This document shows positions 45,650 through 58,800 of a stretch of DNA of 64,000 nt, piece after piece (the first letter of the stretch is position 1; every line of letters begins with the position of its first letter). The stretch comes from Sodalis endosymbiont of Henestaris halophilus (GTDB lineage: Bacteria; Pseudomonadota; Gammaproteobacteria; Enterobacterales; Enterobacteriaceae). The notes under the pieces are model-generated. The model searched no databases, was not told the origin of the DNA, and saw only the letters and a program-made list of their open reading frames with translations. Where the stretch lies: positions 1,364,001-1,428,000 of the forward strand of contig NZ_LT897836.1 of NCBI RefSeq assembly GCF_900161835.1. Direction: 5' to 3'. Made by a program: the position numbers and the translations under genes.

Positions 45650-47600
45650 TTTCGGCAGAGTGGTAAATTCGTAATTAAAATTTATTTATAGAGTCTTCGC
45701 CAGAACACGCTCTGGGCAGTTTTACGCAGCAACGAGACGACCTAACTTACCAACTTTAGTACATTTAGAAAGTGACCTCGTCATATATGACACGTCTGAT
45801 TGTTTTGAGATAATCTGATGTGTTAAAATTTTCAGACACACTATGTATACTCGTAATGTTTATATGTTAATAGAAATTACTTATTAAGCGTAGTGCCTCA
45901 GTTTATAATATCATGCAATTGTTATAAATTACAAATAGTAATAGGTGTTGCCCGAATTCTCTGACATATTCAGCGGGAAAAGATTTCCACTTCTAACATT
46001 GAATAGTCGCCTTAAATTTAAGGCGTTAGCATATGACTATCGCACATCGCCGACTTTGCGATAATGAATCATTTTTATGATGGCTATTTTAAATCCACTA
46101 CGCCATAATATCCTAAATTATTTTCGTAGGAAAAATCAAAAACATAGTTATCGAGCTAGTTAGCATATTTCACGAACTTGCTGGTAAACAATGAGGCATA
46201 CCAAACTCTTCTTTAGACAGCTATCGTATTAGGATAGCTAATATAATAACTCATAATAATGAGTATCTTCAAACTTTGCAAAACATATAGTTTTGGATAA
46301 CCAGCTCTAAAAACAACGAATTTATCCAGATGTCCCTACCTAAAATACCCCATTATTTATTGCGTTACAGTGTTGCCGTAAACTACAAATATGAAAGATA
46401 TTAGCTCGTACTTTAAAATCAAATGCTTAATATGCTCTATAAATTAGGAATGCTAGCGGCCACCTAGCCAAATGATCTCGCTTGAAATAGTGAGATAAAT
46501 TGACGATTGCCATTATCTGAAAGAAGGAGCCTTTGGCTTATTGTACAGTAAACTAATCAAAGGGAGCGTCCTGCACAAACCAATCTTGACAAATTTTGTC
46601 GCATAAAGCCAATGAATTTTTTACTTGTTCATCTAACCGTACCTTAAATGCACATTTTAATCGAACTATCAAACAGCATATAGAAATATTATATGCAAAA
46701 TTTGCATAAACTTTCCAACAGTTCTGATTGTTCAAACCAGTCATGAAAATAGCCGTACTAGACATTAAACTTGTTGATTACATCATAGCAGATAACACAC
46801 ACTTTGCGGCAAAAACTACATAGCAATTCAACTAAGGTGCCTCCCCCAAGCCAACATATCAAATAAATATGCATCCCTGGCATCGATAGTGCCAAAACAA
46901 TATTTAACATACCACCGTATGTTATGAAAACGTTCATCAACAATAACTTTACTTGCCCTTATTCAGGCTTGATAGATCAGTGTGTTAGGCCTATTGCACT
47001 CTACATATTACGACTGGCAACGCTATCTTAACATTAGGTGACAAACCAACCCAAGCAAAAACACTAACTTGACGCAATGATCTAGAGATAACTATTCTAG
47101 CAACTGTGCCTAGACTAAATATAAATGCTGTGAATAAGACAAACATGGGAATTATAATAGTTTTAATTAGTATTAAATTAATTTGTACATCTGCATAGAC
47201 GACGATCAATATAAAATATAGTTTCTGATGTTGCTGATATTTAAGACACTTAGGTCGCGTGACGGGACGTTATCTTCTGATACCAGATTGGAAAAATAAG
47301 GGTTTAGTTTTGCAAAAAAAACATAACACAAAAGTAGAAAGTCTACTGCAGCGTATTTTTCTTTTAATAATAAAGCGCTTACAGTAAGAGGCTATTTTAA
47401 GTAATGGTTGCTAGTCGATATTTCCAAACAAATACCTTGCTTGCAGTTTTTTTAACTCTTGAGGAGTAACTGCATTTTTAATGCAGCTTGGTGTTTAAAC
47501 CATAAGAGTTATTTCCTATCTCTCTTAGAATTTTATATATATTTTATTTGTAAGATAAAAATGTCATATACACGTTCACAAAAGTGAATATTTTAATATT
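45650..47600 (-). pseudogene. metE: Ghost of metE (cobalamin-independent methionine synthase)
   Basis: Two adjacent open fragments carry clear MetE sequence. In 46758-46943, FITYGGMLNIVLAL and MPGMHIYLI match the MetE LLTTYFGDL / GLHIDLVRG barrel strand. In 46553-46765, NNQNCWKV and VRLDEQVKNSLALCDKIC match NGRNVWRA and TRLDAEVKSWFAFALQKC. Near 45655-45735, RLVAA, stop, NCPERVLAKTL recalls RLWVNPDCGLKTRGW at the C-terminus. Outer limits are estimates. The region contains a perfect 18-nt palindrome at 46008-46025. MetE makes methionine from homocysteine and methyltetrahydrofolate. Confidence 0.85.
46008..46025. repeat. Perfect 18-nt palindrome
   Basis: CGCCTTAAATTTAAGGCG is exactly self-complementary. 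It lies inside the decayed metE gene and is not near an intact promoter or gene end. Confidence 0.5.
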
Positions 47601-50312
47601 ATATGACACATGCCTGATTGTAATCACACTAAAATATCTATAAACACTTAGACGCAGCAAAGCTGTATGAAGGCAAATACAGAAATTCTAAGTTTTTAGA
47701 AATCGCATATCATAATAATGTATTCAGTAGCTGCTATGGTGCTAACTGAGTTTTTCTAGCAAAGACCACAAGTACTCATATTTTTGCTCAGTTGTTTACT
47801 TGTGACTAAATCTAAATATTACAAAAGGGTAAACTAAATTTGTGCTAACCTGTGATATCCTGAAACCCAACGGGTTATTATCTATTTTAATGTGTTAATT
47901 TGAAGTTTAGTAATTTTTATTGCCGTATCAGTCTCTAGGGGCCAAAGGAGATAATTGCACCGCAAAATTCTGGTCTGAAACATTATTAATTTATTAAGTT
48001 ATTTGATATGATAAAATCTGTATTTTAGCATCACTAACTGCTCATAGCAAATATTAGGTCTATATTAAGATATTGATAAACTATAAATATTAATTTAAAT
48101 AATTTCTGAACGCACAGCCATCTTTAAATGGCGCTACACTAGGTTATAAAAAGTTTTGAATATCAATAGGTAAAAGGGCTTATTCACCATCTATCCTTTG
48201 AAAATTTTTAAAAGATTGTAAAATTTCTCTACACCACTATGTTAAGCAGTGGTGTAGCACCATAAAACAATAAAGGAATTTATTCAAGACACCAAACAAA
48301 ACACTCGTGTTTATTGGCTTTATGCTAGCGTGTCTAGACACATCTATAATTTTTAACGTTACTTAAAAACTGATAATTAATAAAAACTGACAAACAACGA
48401 GTCTATTACTAATAGTTGATAATAGATCAACGCATAATAACAGATGATTTATTACTTCATATCACACATTAATGACTTAGATGAGGTTGTATTAGGGTAA
48501 AGCGCATGGCTTGGTATTTACTTTTAACTATTTGTTCTAGCTAGCGTGAACAACAACCTCCTTAACGGCTTAACATATGCTAACTTCTTCTCGAAAGGCG
48601 ATTAAGTGCCACTTCACGTCGTCTGTCCCAAATTGACCTAAATTAGGCAATGAATTTTTTAATTATGTCTCATGCAGCTATGCAAATTACAGATTTGCTG
48701 CCGCCAGCAATAACTCAATGAAAATGCAAGAAGTATATCTGCTAACAACAAAATTGACATAAACAAAACTAATATCTTACTAGATCAGTCTAGTAAGTTA
48801 CTACTTTAGAATAAAGTATCTCTTAAATAAAGTAAAATTTAACCGACTTTCTCTGCTAATAAATATCTATTAGTGATATTATAAATTTGCTTTAACAAAG
48901 TTACATTATCTTATAGATAAAGATAATGTCTTCAATTTAAATAATAGCATAGTTATATAGTAGCGTATTTACTAATAATTTCTTCTTAACCATCATATTA
49001 AAATAACATATAATTATAAATAAATTTATTATCACTTGTAGCAACAATAGCATTTTATAAAAATTTTTAAATTAATAACTTTTCTTTAATTTACAGCTGA
49101 ACCATTTAGTAAAACGCCTCATCAAGATAAATACGTCTCTCATGCACTTTGGGCATGTATAAGTTATCATATATTATATAGCATTCTAACTAAATAAAAA
49201 CTGTTTATTTCCTTGCTATAACTAACCACAAGTGCCCTTGAAAATAACGTATATAATATTAAGTTAATTTTATTAAGATTGTCTTTTACTTATTGTTAAT
49301 ATATAATAAACTTGATGCTTTTAATATTTAATTAAAGGTATTCGTGATTTAATTCTTACAACTTATTTAGTTTAATTTTACGTAATTATGCTTCTCAACA
49401 GAAGATGTCTACTTTAGTAAGTTGTAACATTCCTTAAAAAATTTAATTTGCTAGAATATTTCTTTTGTTAATAAGTTATTATTTAAAGTGCTGTATTACG
49501 ATTGCAAACTTAAATAAGTACTTTTACAAAATATATAACTAACACCTTATTGCTTGCACTTCATTGCATTTTCTAAAATACTAATAAACCACTTTAAATA
49601 AATTTTATAATATATTATAAGGGAAACAAGTTACTGATTTACTTCATGAACGATCATTTATTAGTAAGGTTTATTTACTAATATTCTTTCGTAGTGTCAT
49701 TAGTAATATTAACGTGTCTCACATATGTTTTATAAAACAAAACAGCAATAAAGATATTTTAAGACTAAAATAAACTACATTACCATAAACACCAACATGT
49801 TACGTCTTTATTTAGAACATTAAATTGTTATACTTACCTTAAATAATTATTTATCATCTATCAAAAATAGCAACCAATATATTAGTTATTCTAATAACTT
49901 ATTACAAATATAACTCAGTAATGGTAATTAATATTGCAAATACAAGTCGCGATCGCTATTTAACAGATATTACTTTTTTTTAAATAAATAGCACTTCACA
50001 TTATTATACTGCTATAACACCAGAGCATATATATTATCTTACAAAGATGTTATCTTTTCCGTAAAATACCTACGTTATTTATCTCAGGTGCAAATTCTAG
50101 GTATAAATTAAGTAATGTAGATTACACTGCACACTTTGACACCAGCAATTCCATATAGTTTTAAACTAAAAGAGTGTATCACAAAAACCACGATATATTC
50201 ACACATATATCTTCACACTTACATGTTCCTATCAACAACTTCCCATGCTAATGTACTCAACAGCAAGATAACAATTACAGTCACACCAACAATAAAGTTT
50301 AAACAAAGAAAG

Positions 50313-50341
50313 AATGTAGCTCTCTGTCAGAGAGCTACATT
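50313..50341. repeat. Perfect 13-bp hairpin, 3-nt loop
   Basis: Arms 50313-50325 (AATGTAGCTCTCT) and 50329-50341 match exactly around GTC. No T tract follows. It lies 114 nt before the 22-bp inverted repeat at 50455. Confidence 0.65.
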
Positions 50342-50454
50342 AATCAACAAGCCTCCAGGAACATGTATATTATTAATGATGCTAAACTTAGCGATGATGA
50401 CCCAAATGGAGCTTCATAGTTTCATATAAACATAAATAAACAAAGTAACCGTGC

Positions 50455-50514
50455 TAACGCGTAATGATATAAGAAAGACACACAATGTGGTGTTTCTTAT
50501 ATCATTACGCGTTA
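50455..50514. repeat. Perfect 22-bp inverted repeat, 16-nt loop
   Basis: Arms 50455-50476 (beginning TAACGCGTAATG) and 50493-50514 are exact reverse complements; allowing one mismatch they extend three more pairs outward. The loop contains CACA and TGTG, which can pair further. The arms include ACGCGT, rich in G+C for this region. There is no T tract on either side, so it is not a standard terminator. It is the longest exact inverted repeat I found in the window. Confidence 0.8.
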
Positions 50515-51333
50515 ACATTACAGATGCCGTTCACTATCCCTAGCATTTATATTACTAATAAATATTAGTTAAATAATTAAAACACATATATTATCTGCAC
50601 TGATTTCTATCATAAGTGCATCAGTTTGACAACTACGATGCAAAGCTGGTTATGTTAACGATAGTAGATAATTATAACATACAGAATCGTGAACAAAGCG
50701 AATAGCAAAATTTACACGTTAAAATAAAATAGATCTTATCTTTAAACAACTATATAACGAAAAGAAATAACCACAGTTAGTTACTATATATACGCTAGTA
50801 GCATATACGTCAATAAATAAATTAGCATTATCTACGTTAATCAAACTAATATTGCAAAATATTTTTACTTAACCAGCAAAATAATTACTTATTAAGTTAA
50901 AGAATAAACTTGATAAATAAGTATAATAATTAACAACATCGCATTGCATAATGCAATAATTTGAGATGCCAGTATCTTCTACAAAGAAGTGACAGATAAT
51001 ATGATGCTTAAGTTAATTAATTAGTTAATGGTTAATTATGTTTTCTTAAAACTTACAGTTAAGTAATAACACATTATGATCAGTTTATGCACATAATCCT
51101 ACTTTACCATACAGCTTAGTTAGTAAGTTAATAGATAATGACCGTTCTGTCATATTCATCCTAAAGTTACATATCTTAAATGCCGAATAACGATATATGA
51201 GATAGACGTATAATACGCAGTACACTGCCTATTAACGGTTTTATTATCCCATCACGGAGAAAGAGCATCTTATTAAGACTATCCATGCCAATTACTGATA
51301 TATCTGCTAATTAATAAGATCCCTTACTTGCTA

Positions 51334-51363
51334 AAACAAAATATTTTGCAAAATATTTTGTTT
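51334..51363. repeat. Perfect 30-nt palindrome
   Basis: Fifteen bases on each side (first half AAACAAAATATTTTG) are exactly complementary with no spacer. The inner part also contains the unit CAAAATATTTTG twice in tandem, each itself a palindrome, so a tandem duplication of a 12-nt palindrome would explain it. Confidence 0.7.
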
Positions 51364-52874
51364 ACTTTTTAAAAATGCTGTATATGATGGAGAGAGCAAT
51401 AAAGATCTGGAAGGTGATTCACATTATTATTATAGCAATAACCATGTTATTATACCGTCACATAGCTATAGTGACAACAAAACAAGCCGCCGTTTCGCTG
51501 TGAATTGTGAATAAGAGAGGTAAAAAATCTACATAAACACAATTAACGCCGTCAAAATTTTACTATCTACTCGAAGGAAAATAGAGTAATGTACATTTAC
51601 ATGAATTATTACTAAAGAAATAAGGTGAAATAAAACTAATCAATATTATACAATGATCATAATAATCTTGATAAATCCTATTTTCTATTAGTAAAATAAA
51701 GAGAGTTAATTTTTTAGAACCCTACAATACGTTAACGTAACAGTGGTTTTAATTAAAAATTCTTAATTAAAAGAATAAGTTTAATAAATGTAGGCGACAA
51801 ACTACATAATATTTTTTCTGTTTGCATCGTTGCAAACATCCTACTAAAATGTCTCTCATGAACAATCCGTATGCGATTGCATAACCAAATATGATCGAAT
51901 AATTATTGAAAATAATTACTAAGGCTCTTATACGTTTCACGCCGCGCAAAATAACTGATAAATTTCCGGCTTAGAGTCATGTTCATGCACATAACAATTA
52001 AATTAATCAAAACAAATAACAGCAATCGCTATAAACATATATTTTACTATAGTTACCTTTTATATTACTGCAAAAAGCGAAGATACAAAATAGTAAAGAT
52101 AGTTTTAAAATTTTACTAAATTGTGGCAACCTTAAATTCAGTAATACAATATTACAAAATCTCAATATCGTTAAAAATAATTTTTATCTCATTGTAGTTT
52201 TTATGGTAGATAAACCATGATGGGTTAGGATTATATTACAGTAATCTTTGAGGGTGATCGTTTAAGTTTTATAGACTAGATTAGCCTCTGCGCATGAAGG
52301 TGAACGTTGAAGATCACGTCGTAAAATGATTTCCGTATAAAAGACGCTGACGGCAGCGGGAAACAAAATTACGTCGACTATATTTTATCAATATCAAGCA
52401 TGCCAGAGCATGCCCGCCGGGACGCTATCATCAACGCCAAATGGTTTACTGATAGCGCACAGCGCGCTAATACTAATTAGATGATCATCAAACTATTTTA
52501 TTCGCTAATATGCTTGGTGCACTCAGTTTCACTTAGGTATTACAACACAAACCATAGACCTAGCGCTTTTTGTCACTAGGTAAAATCTTTTTAACACTGA
52601 GAAAGCAAAAGGGTTTTACTCATGCGTTTAACGCCATTAATAATTAATTGACCGGGATGGTTACTATAAATAAGGTGATAAAATTTAATATGGTTATGGA
52701 TATTCTGATTGGGGTTAATAATAGTATATACCTAAAAGATTTAATCATATTTAGCACCTTAATTTTCATTAACAATTTTATTACCTCAAGAAAACTTCTG
52801 GTATTTTAATTTCCGCTGTTATAAAACACACAAAAAGAGCCTAAGTAATTTTAAATTGATCTAAAAAGAAATTA

Positions 52875-52902
52875 ATTTCTATAAATTAATATTTATAGAA
52901 AT
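52875..52902. repeat. Perfect 12-bp hairpin, 4-nt loop
   Basis: Arms 52875-52886 (ATTTCTATAAAT) and 52891-52902 match exactly around TAAT. It is almost pure A+T, so chance is more likely here than for the G+C-containing repeats. Confidence 0.45.
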
Positions 52903-55603
52903 CCTAATAAAAGATTTTAGAAATATTTAGCATCTATAAAATTCTTATCTATTTTATATTGAAAAATGTGCTCTACATTTAACGACCTTTAGCTATAAAG
53001 AAATTATCGATCACATAATTATTGCGAATAGCAAATAGACAGAAAGTACCGCTTCGTCAATAACAGTGATAAATACTATTGTTTTGACATATCGGTCACC
53101 TTTAAAATAGTGACGTTAGATATCACATATCTCCCATTCAGTAAAATGCTGCATAACCCCTCATCAGCAACGATACTAGTCTACTAAAGTAGAGAATTCT
53201 CTGTTTATTTTATTGCAGCGATATGCATGCAAATTTCCCATAGAAATAGCAGTACCTGAGTGAGTAGCGAGTCTTACATAAGATGATTCATGACAAAATT
53301 GTCACGCCTAAAACTGCAAATATTGATATCTATAAGATTAATTTTGACAATATATTTTGTCAGCAGTTATATTAAAGACCGGTTGCAAAAGAATTGAATT
53401 TATAATAAAAGAAAAATCAAAATAATGGAATTTACTAATAACCAACCGGCTGTGATTATTATAGGATAAAAATGAAAAGTTAATTTCGGTTTTCTTAATC
53501 GCAGCATTAAGACTCACAGCAAGAACAATGTAAACACTATACATAAGTTGACAGTAAACTTATGTAGTTTATCTTCTTGTTCCCACTACTGTTTGATAAC
53601 TAGAACCAGATCATTATTAGTACAAATAAAGTAAAAATATCAGTCAAAAAATAAGCTTCTTTAACTATTCGTACAATATGCAGTAAAAAACCTAAGAATA
53701 AAATTAGCAAAATTATAATAATACCATATCATAGTTTTCCCATTAACAAATTTAATATTAACATTGTTAATCCAGGTTGCGATCAGCATTATAATAATAT
53801 CGTTGGCGATGCTTAGCAAAAACGTAGTACAAGACACATCGAGACTAACAATTAGTTAAATAACGCCCTAATACTCACATATCTTTTAACGATATGCTTA
53901 TGATATGAATCATATACTAAAATAAGACAAAAGAAGCGAAGCATAACAAGATGGTATCAAACAAACCTGCTTATTTTATGGCTGCATTGCGTCTAATTTT
54001 AATGCTCAACACGCTGATTTATAATTGATGAGCAATGATTAGAACAATAGCATCGTGAGTAAATATATTGTATGGAAGTTATGCTAAGTTACGTTCTGAT
54101 GCTTCGTGAATTTTATTTACCATTTCTAAATGAAATATTGCTTTGTCACCAAAACTAGCAAGTTAAATCATCTTAGTAAATACCAGGTATCTAAGTAAGC
54201 TTAATGAGCTGAATATTATTCATATAGTTATTATCTCTAACTACAGGAATTCACACGTCAACTTCTTAGCACTATATTTTCGTAAAAGATAATTAAATAA
54301 GATTATCGTTCTCATTCACTCCCCGTGTGATGATAGAAAATTGTAATATGTTAAATTTCTTTTCGATATTTTTTCAATTTTTTTCATCTATGTATGATAC
54401 TTGGCGAAAACTTACAAAATATAAAAATCTGCATTATATTCATCGCGACTCTTGATCAATAAGCTATATTAGCTTATCTTGTCAACTTTGTAGTGACATA
54501 AAGAAACTTTTACCGTAGTAAATGCGCGAAACAGTTTTTGTTGTATTTAGGCTTGGAATAGCCGCGCTAACTGTCAATGACAATTATCCTAATGAATATG
54601 TAATTAAAGATATAAAATCTAACTTTACGGCTACTAACCATCCAGTTGAAACCACCTGCTATTCAGATGGCAATAAGCAGAAAAAACGTTAGCAGAATTG
54701 CTATTAATTAATAGATATATTGAATACAAAAATTATAAATGAGGAAATACCAAACCATAAAATGCAAGATACAAACTCAAAAACTAAAGGCATGATTAAT
54801 GTAGGGCTCACTAAACGGCTATTGATAATTAACAACCTACGCCGATACGTTTACTATACTACGTATAATGACGCACAGTTTAGTAAAAGAAGTTTGAAAA
54901 CTCTAGAGAGGGCTACGATGCTGCTAAACAGCATAACTTTCATCGTCACTATAACCACTGGGCTAACTGATTAGCTAATAACTAATAATAGGTTGCTCTA
55001 ATAAATTAACTACTCATAAATATAAAGAAGACGCAAAGAATACAGATTAGCATGTTGAATTTTCTTAATCGTCAATTATCAGTGATATAGCTAAAGTTAA
55101 TATGTAGGGTAGCGCCATCACTAATATATGAATGAGGGAAATTTTGGTATTATCTGAAACGGTACTAAATATATTTGGTAATAATCGTTAAGTAGGTTAA
55201 GACTAGCCAATAAAGCTGTAGGTGGGCCTGGGAGTTATTATTTAAACCGCAGTAAATATCGGCAGTCACTATAACGCTATAAGAATCATGCCAAGTATCA
55301 TCAATCAAGGTAACTTCTAGAAGAATAATTCTAAGCCCTAGTTATGTGGTCATAAGGCTAAAGTTGAAGAATCTTTAAAACGAGCAGGCTAACGAAGACG
55401 TATTAAATAATATCTGCTAATTATAATACTATAGGGTAGGTATTACAACCATAGTTATTAACCCCATAGCGAAGATGAGGTAGTGCCCCCACAAATCAGT
55501 GCAACCGATTGTAAATAATCGGGTAGGTTGTGGTTTCCATGTTATGTTAATTAACTTTTACACGATTATGTGTCATTAATCGCCTTATTCTATGGCAGCC
55601 GTT

Positions 55604-55680
55604 TGGTCGGTGAGAGAGGATTTGAACCTCTGACCTATACGTCCCGAACGTATTGCGCTACCAGCCTGCGCTACTCACCG
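55604..55680 (-). tRNA. tRNA-Pro, anticodon CGG
   Basis: On the minus strand a complete 77-nt cloverleaf folds without mismatch: acceptor CGGTGAG/CTCACCG, D arm with GCGC/GCGC, anticodon stem ATACG/CGTAT around loop TTCGGGA (anticodon CGG, reading CCG), and T arm AGAGG/CCTCT around TTCAAAT. The 3' CCA is encoded. It closely resembles E. coli tRNA-Pro(CGG). It stands alone in about 15 kb of decayed DNA. No -10 box is obvious upstream; a long inverted repeat begins 64 nt upstream of its 5' end. Confidence 0.97.
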
Positions 55681-55743
55681 TCGTACAATTGCACCCTACT
55701 CTGTTTTTACTCTAAAAACATCAATCATTTTATATTTATAGTC

Positions 55744-55801
55744 AACTGGTTACAAACCTCAGTATCAAGATTAATCGTGGTACTGAGGTTTGTAACCAGT
55801 T
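55744..55801 (+). terminator. Perfect 21-bp inverted repeat with T tract
   Basis: Arms 55744-55764 (beginning AACTGGTTACAAACC) and 55781-55801 are exact reverse complements. In RNA the stem extends by three more pairs including one G-U. Six T residues (55800-55805) follow on the plus strand, the form of an intrinsic terminator for plus-strand transcription. No plus-strand gene is left upstream, so either it ends a lost transcript or blocks reading into other DNA. It lies 64 nt upstream of tRNA-Pro, which is on the other strand. Confidence 0.65.
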
Positions 55802-58800
55802 TTTTGATATCAATAATTTCCTACTTTCTGTTTTGCATGATAACAGACCATTAAATAATTCTTCATACGATCAATTGCACTAAGGTACTCTTGCTATTCT
55901 AGTTGCATACAAGCATCATAATTTTTGAAGCTCTCTAAACAAAATTGCAATGCCTCAACCAGTATATCGATATGCAGCAACGTTCAGTTATCATTTTTAG
56001 AAAATATTCTTTAATTCCTTCTACAAGGGGATTAGCGTGAAATTCAACTAATCACGCAAGTTCATCAAGCTAAACGTTATTCGCATAATAAATTCAAGAC
56101 ATACACTATATTTTGCTAAATAGCGTAAATAGACTTATTAAGTCACACCACAAAACGACAACTCTATGTAACATATCACAACACATTAGGAGAAATAAGT
56201 CTTTTTTAAAAAATATAATTTTCCATTAATGAACTATCTGTTTTTGTTAAGTTGCACAAAACAAAAGACAAACACTGTTACAAACATATACATCTTGATA
56301 ATTAAGTTAATAAAAACTTGAATGTGCATGTAATTGACTGAAAGTTGTTTATTAAATAGGCTACATGATTTTGTTTTGATAGATAAAACAAACCTGGTAA
56401 CGCCTAGTGTTTATACAAGAAACAATCGCCTATCTTTCTGTAAGATAGCCTAGTCACTTTTAAATAAAATCAATCGAGCACAGGAACGATATGAATGAAA
56501 ACCAATTCATCCAAAACGCTAAACGTCAGTAATTAACAGAATGATATCCCTGAAATTAACAGTCAGTTTTTCAAATAGCTCATTTACAAGGATCTGAACA
56601 ATATGTTTTAAACTCGGTGTTCTCACACTACACTTTGTAGCCAACATTAGGATTAGAAATCAAGTGATAAACTACCGCAAAAAATATAGTTGAAACCAGC
56701 ATACTTTAACGTTCTTGCTAAGAAAGTAGTACTTCTAGTCATGATCTTCGCTAATCATACTGTCACCGTCAGAATCTACTTCTATTTTGAGGTAAGTATA
56801 GCAGTAGAAAAAATTATGCAGCACAGCCTGCTAGAAAGCTGTGATAAAATATCAACTATAAATTCAATAGTTTTATATTTATAAAAACTAGAAATAATGC
56901 AGCGTTGACATAAGACACTCCGCTATTGATAAAAATAAAGTTTATTTTACTAAATAAGCGAAACGAATGACAGGTACTGCTTAACAGATTACCGATCGAT
57001 CAATATGTTGCTATAAGCCATAGTAACCATCGGAGTTAGGATGTACAAAATAAGCCTAGGAAGAGAAATAAGTAAGCGATCAAAACGAGGCAATGTTGCC
57101 CCATACGAACCTGATAATTCATAAACTAAAACATCCGGTCAGTACCGAAATACAATCCGTCTTGAAGCGGCAGTAGCGTATAGCCATCGGCTAAGAGTCA
57201 AGATTTGCTAGTGTGAATAACGGAAACCTAAAACTATCGATAATCTGGAAAGCGCTAGCACTAATTAACTATGATGAACGTATGGTATTCCCTAGCTAGA
57301 CTTGCTGATGGTATCAGGCAATTAATTTTCCTTAATAAGGTTAACTTGTTACTAACATAATTCATCATACAGTTTATTCTCTTAAAATGCAAATGTAGTA
57401 AAATTTCTGACTCGTATAGTGCTACACAAGTAATTCCTGAAGAAACTATTAATACTGACATGAGGGTAATAAATAGCCGATCTAGGATTTGGTACTGCAG
57501 GTAAAGCGTACTGCACTGAAAATATAATGTGCCATCGTACATTCTCATCAGTTGAGCAATCAAAACGCTTCTGTTGAATCATTTCTAAGGACTCTTCAAT
57601 AATAAACGTCACTGGCGGGCGAGTAAAAGTCTTAGTTACGCTGGAAAAAATGCGATTTTTCGGGGAAATTATGTCGCTTAAGACAACAAAATAGCACCAA
57701 CATGGTTGGCATGAAGGATAAAATACCAGATCAGAGATACAAAAACAAAAACTGCTGATACTCGCACGACATAAATCAGCACATGAAGCAGCAAAAACAA
57801 AAATGCAAGATCCGCCTGGCTTAGTTAGCCTACAAGGCTGTACTGTAATTAGTAAAGAAAAGCATTGTAACATCTAGAGCATGAAGCTTTAGACACATGA
57901 AATATAATTGACAAAAGAGGTTAACTATCTTGACACAAACCTAGTGTAACAATAAAAAACTATATTTATTTTGTATGAAATGAGTTTTAAACGCATTATG
58001 CACTATTTATAATTTCCAAAAAAAATAATAAAAACTGGAGTGCATCATTTTATGCTAAAGTTTAACTAAAATTTATTCATTTAAAGTATACCCGTCGATT
58101 ATCAAAGATAAATAACTAGATAGAAATAAATATAAAATGCCATTTTATTTTAAAAAATATAGAAGTCAGTCTAATCTTATTCCTTTCTTTATTTAAAAAA
58201 ACAATCACATTACCTGACTGCAGTCAGTCAATTTAATAGTGTTCTATGATAAATTTTATTAAATGCTACATATCATGTATACTACCAATATGCTGTTTGA
58301 TTTACAAATTACTAAATTTAAGTGATACTTAAATCATTCGCTTATTAAGCAATATTTAACTCATAAATTACATTTCGTTATGAAGAAATGATTACTTTTA
58401 TTGACACATAATTTTGCAAATTCCTTGAAGTAATTTTGATTGCGTTAATTCTATTTGTAAAAAGCTCAGCTTGTTAACTTTTCAGTTATTACTTGTTTTC
58501 TTTTTTTTGCTACCACCTTCGTTCGAAGAACAATTCATCCTTTTGTAAGGAGTAAGCAACTTATGGAATAAAGCATAAAATAATTTTTCATGACAAAGAA
58601 TAAATATTCTAGATGCAGCAATTTTGCTGTTTACACAAAAATATTCTTATGATGTTATTTAATACTTCCATGCGCTAAAAGCTCTGTTTATTTTTGTAAT
58701 AACAAAATAAATTATTATTTATGCATAAATAATTAGTTGCCGAATGAATTCTTTATCTTTTCGTACCGATCGACTTTCTTTACTTATTTTTATGCTTTTA

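Larger units (their letters stand above)
47601..55603. other. 8 kb of eroded DNA with long inverted repeats
   Basis: There is no intact gene from the metE ghost to tRNA-Pro. By E. coli order metR and neighbours could have been here, but I could not read them. The DNA is extremely AT-rich. It carries several exact hairpins listed separately (50313-50341, 50455-50514, 51334-51363, 52875-52902). One short patch, 52331-52480, is more G+C-rich and open for 50 codons (FRIKDADGSGK, YVDYILS, ARRDAII). It could be a relic of a real protein, possibly an aminotransferase such as HemL, but I am not sure. Confidence 0.5.

Noticed and set aside
50136-50429. 97-codon plus-strand open frame
   Set aside because: Low-complexity composition and overlap with a perfect hairpin at 50313; no similarity to any protein I know.
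55570-55854. 94-codon plus-strand open frame
   Set aside because: It reads through the antisense of tRNA-Pro and the adjacent inverted repeat, a common source of false gene calls.
57382-57873. 163-codon minus-strand open frame, overlapped by a 100-codon frame at 57261-57563
   Set aside because: Long for this DNA, but there is no family resemblance, composition is odd (clustered cysteines, many serines), and no ribosome-binding site is evident. More likely a chance frame over decayed sequence.
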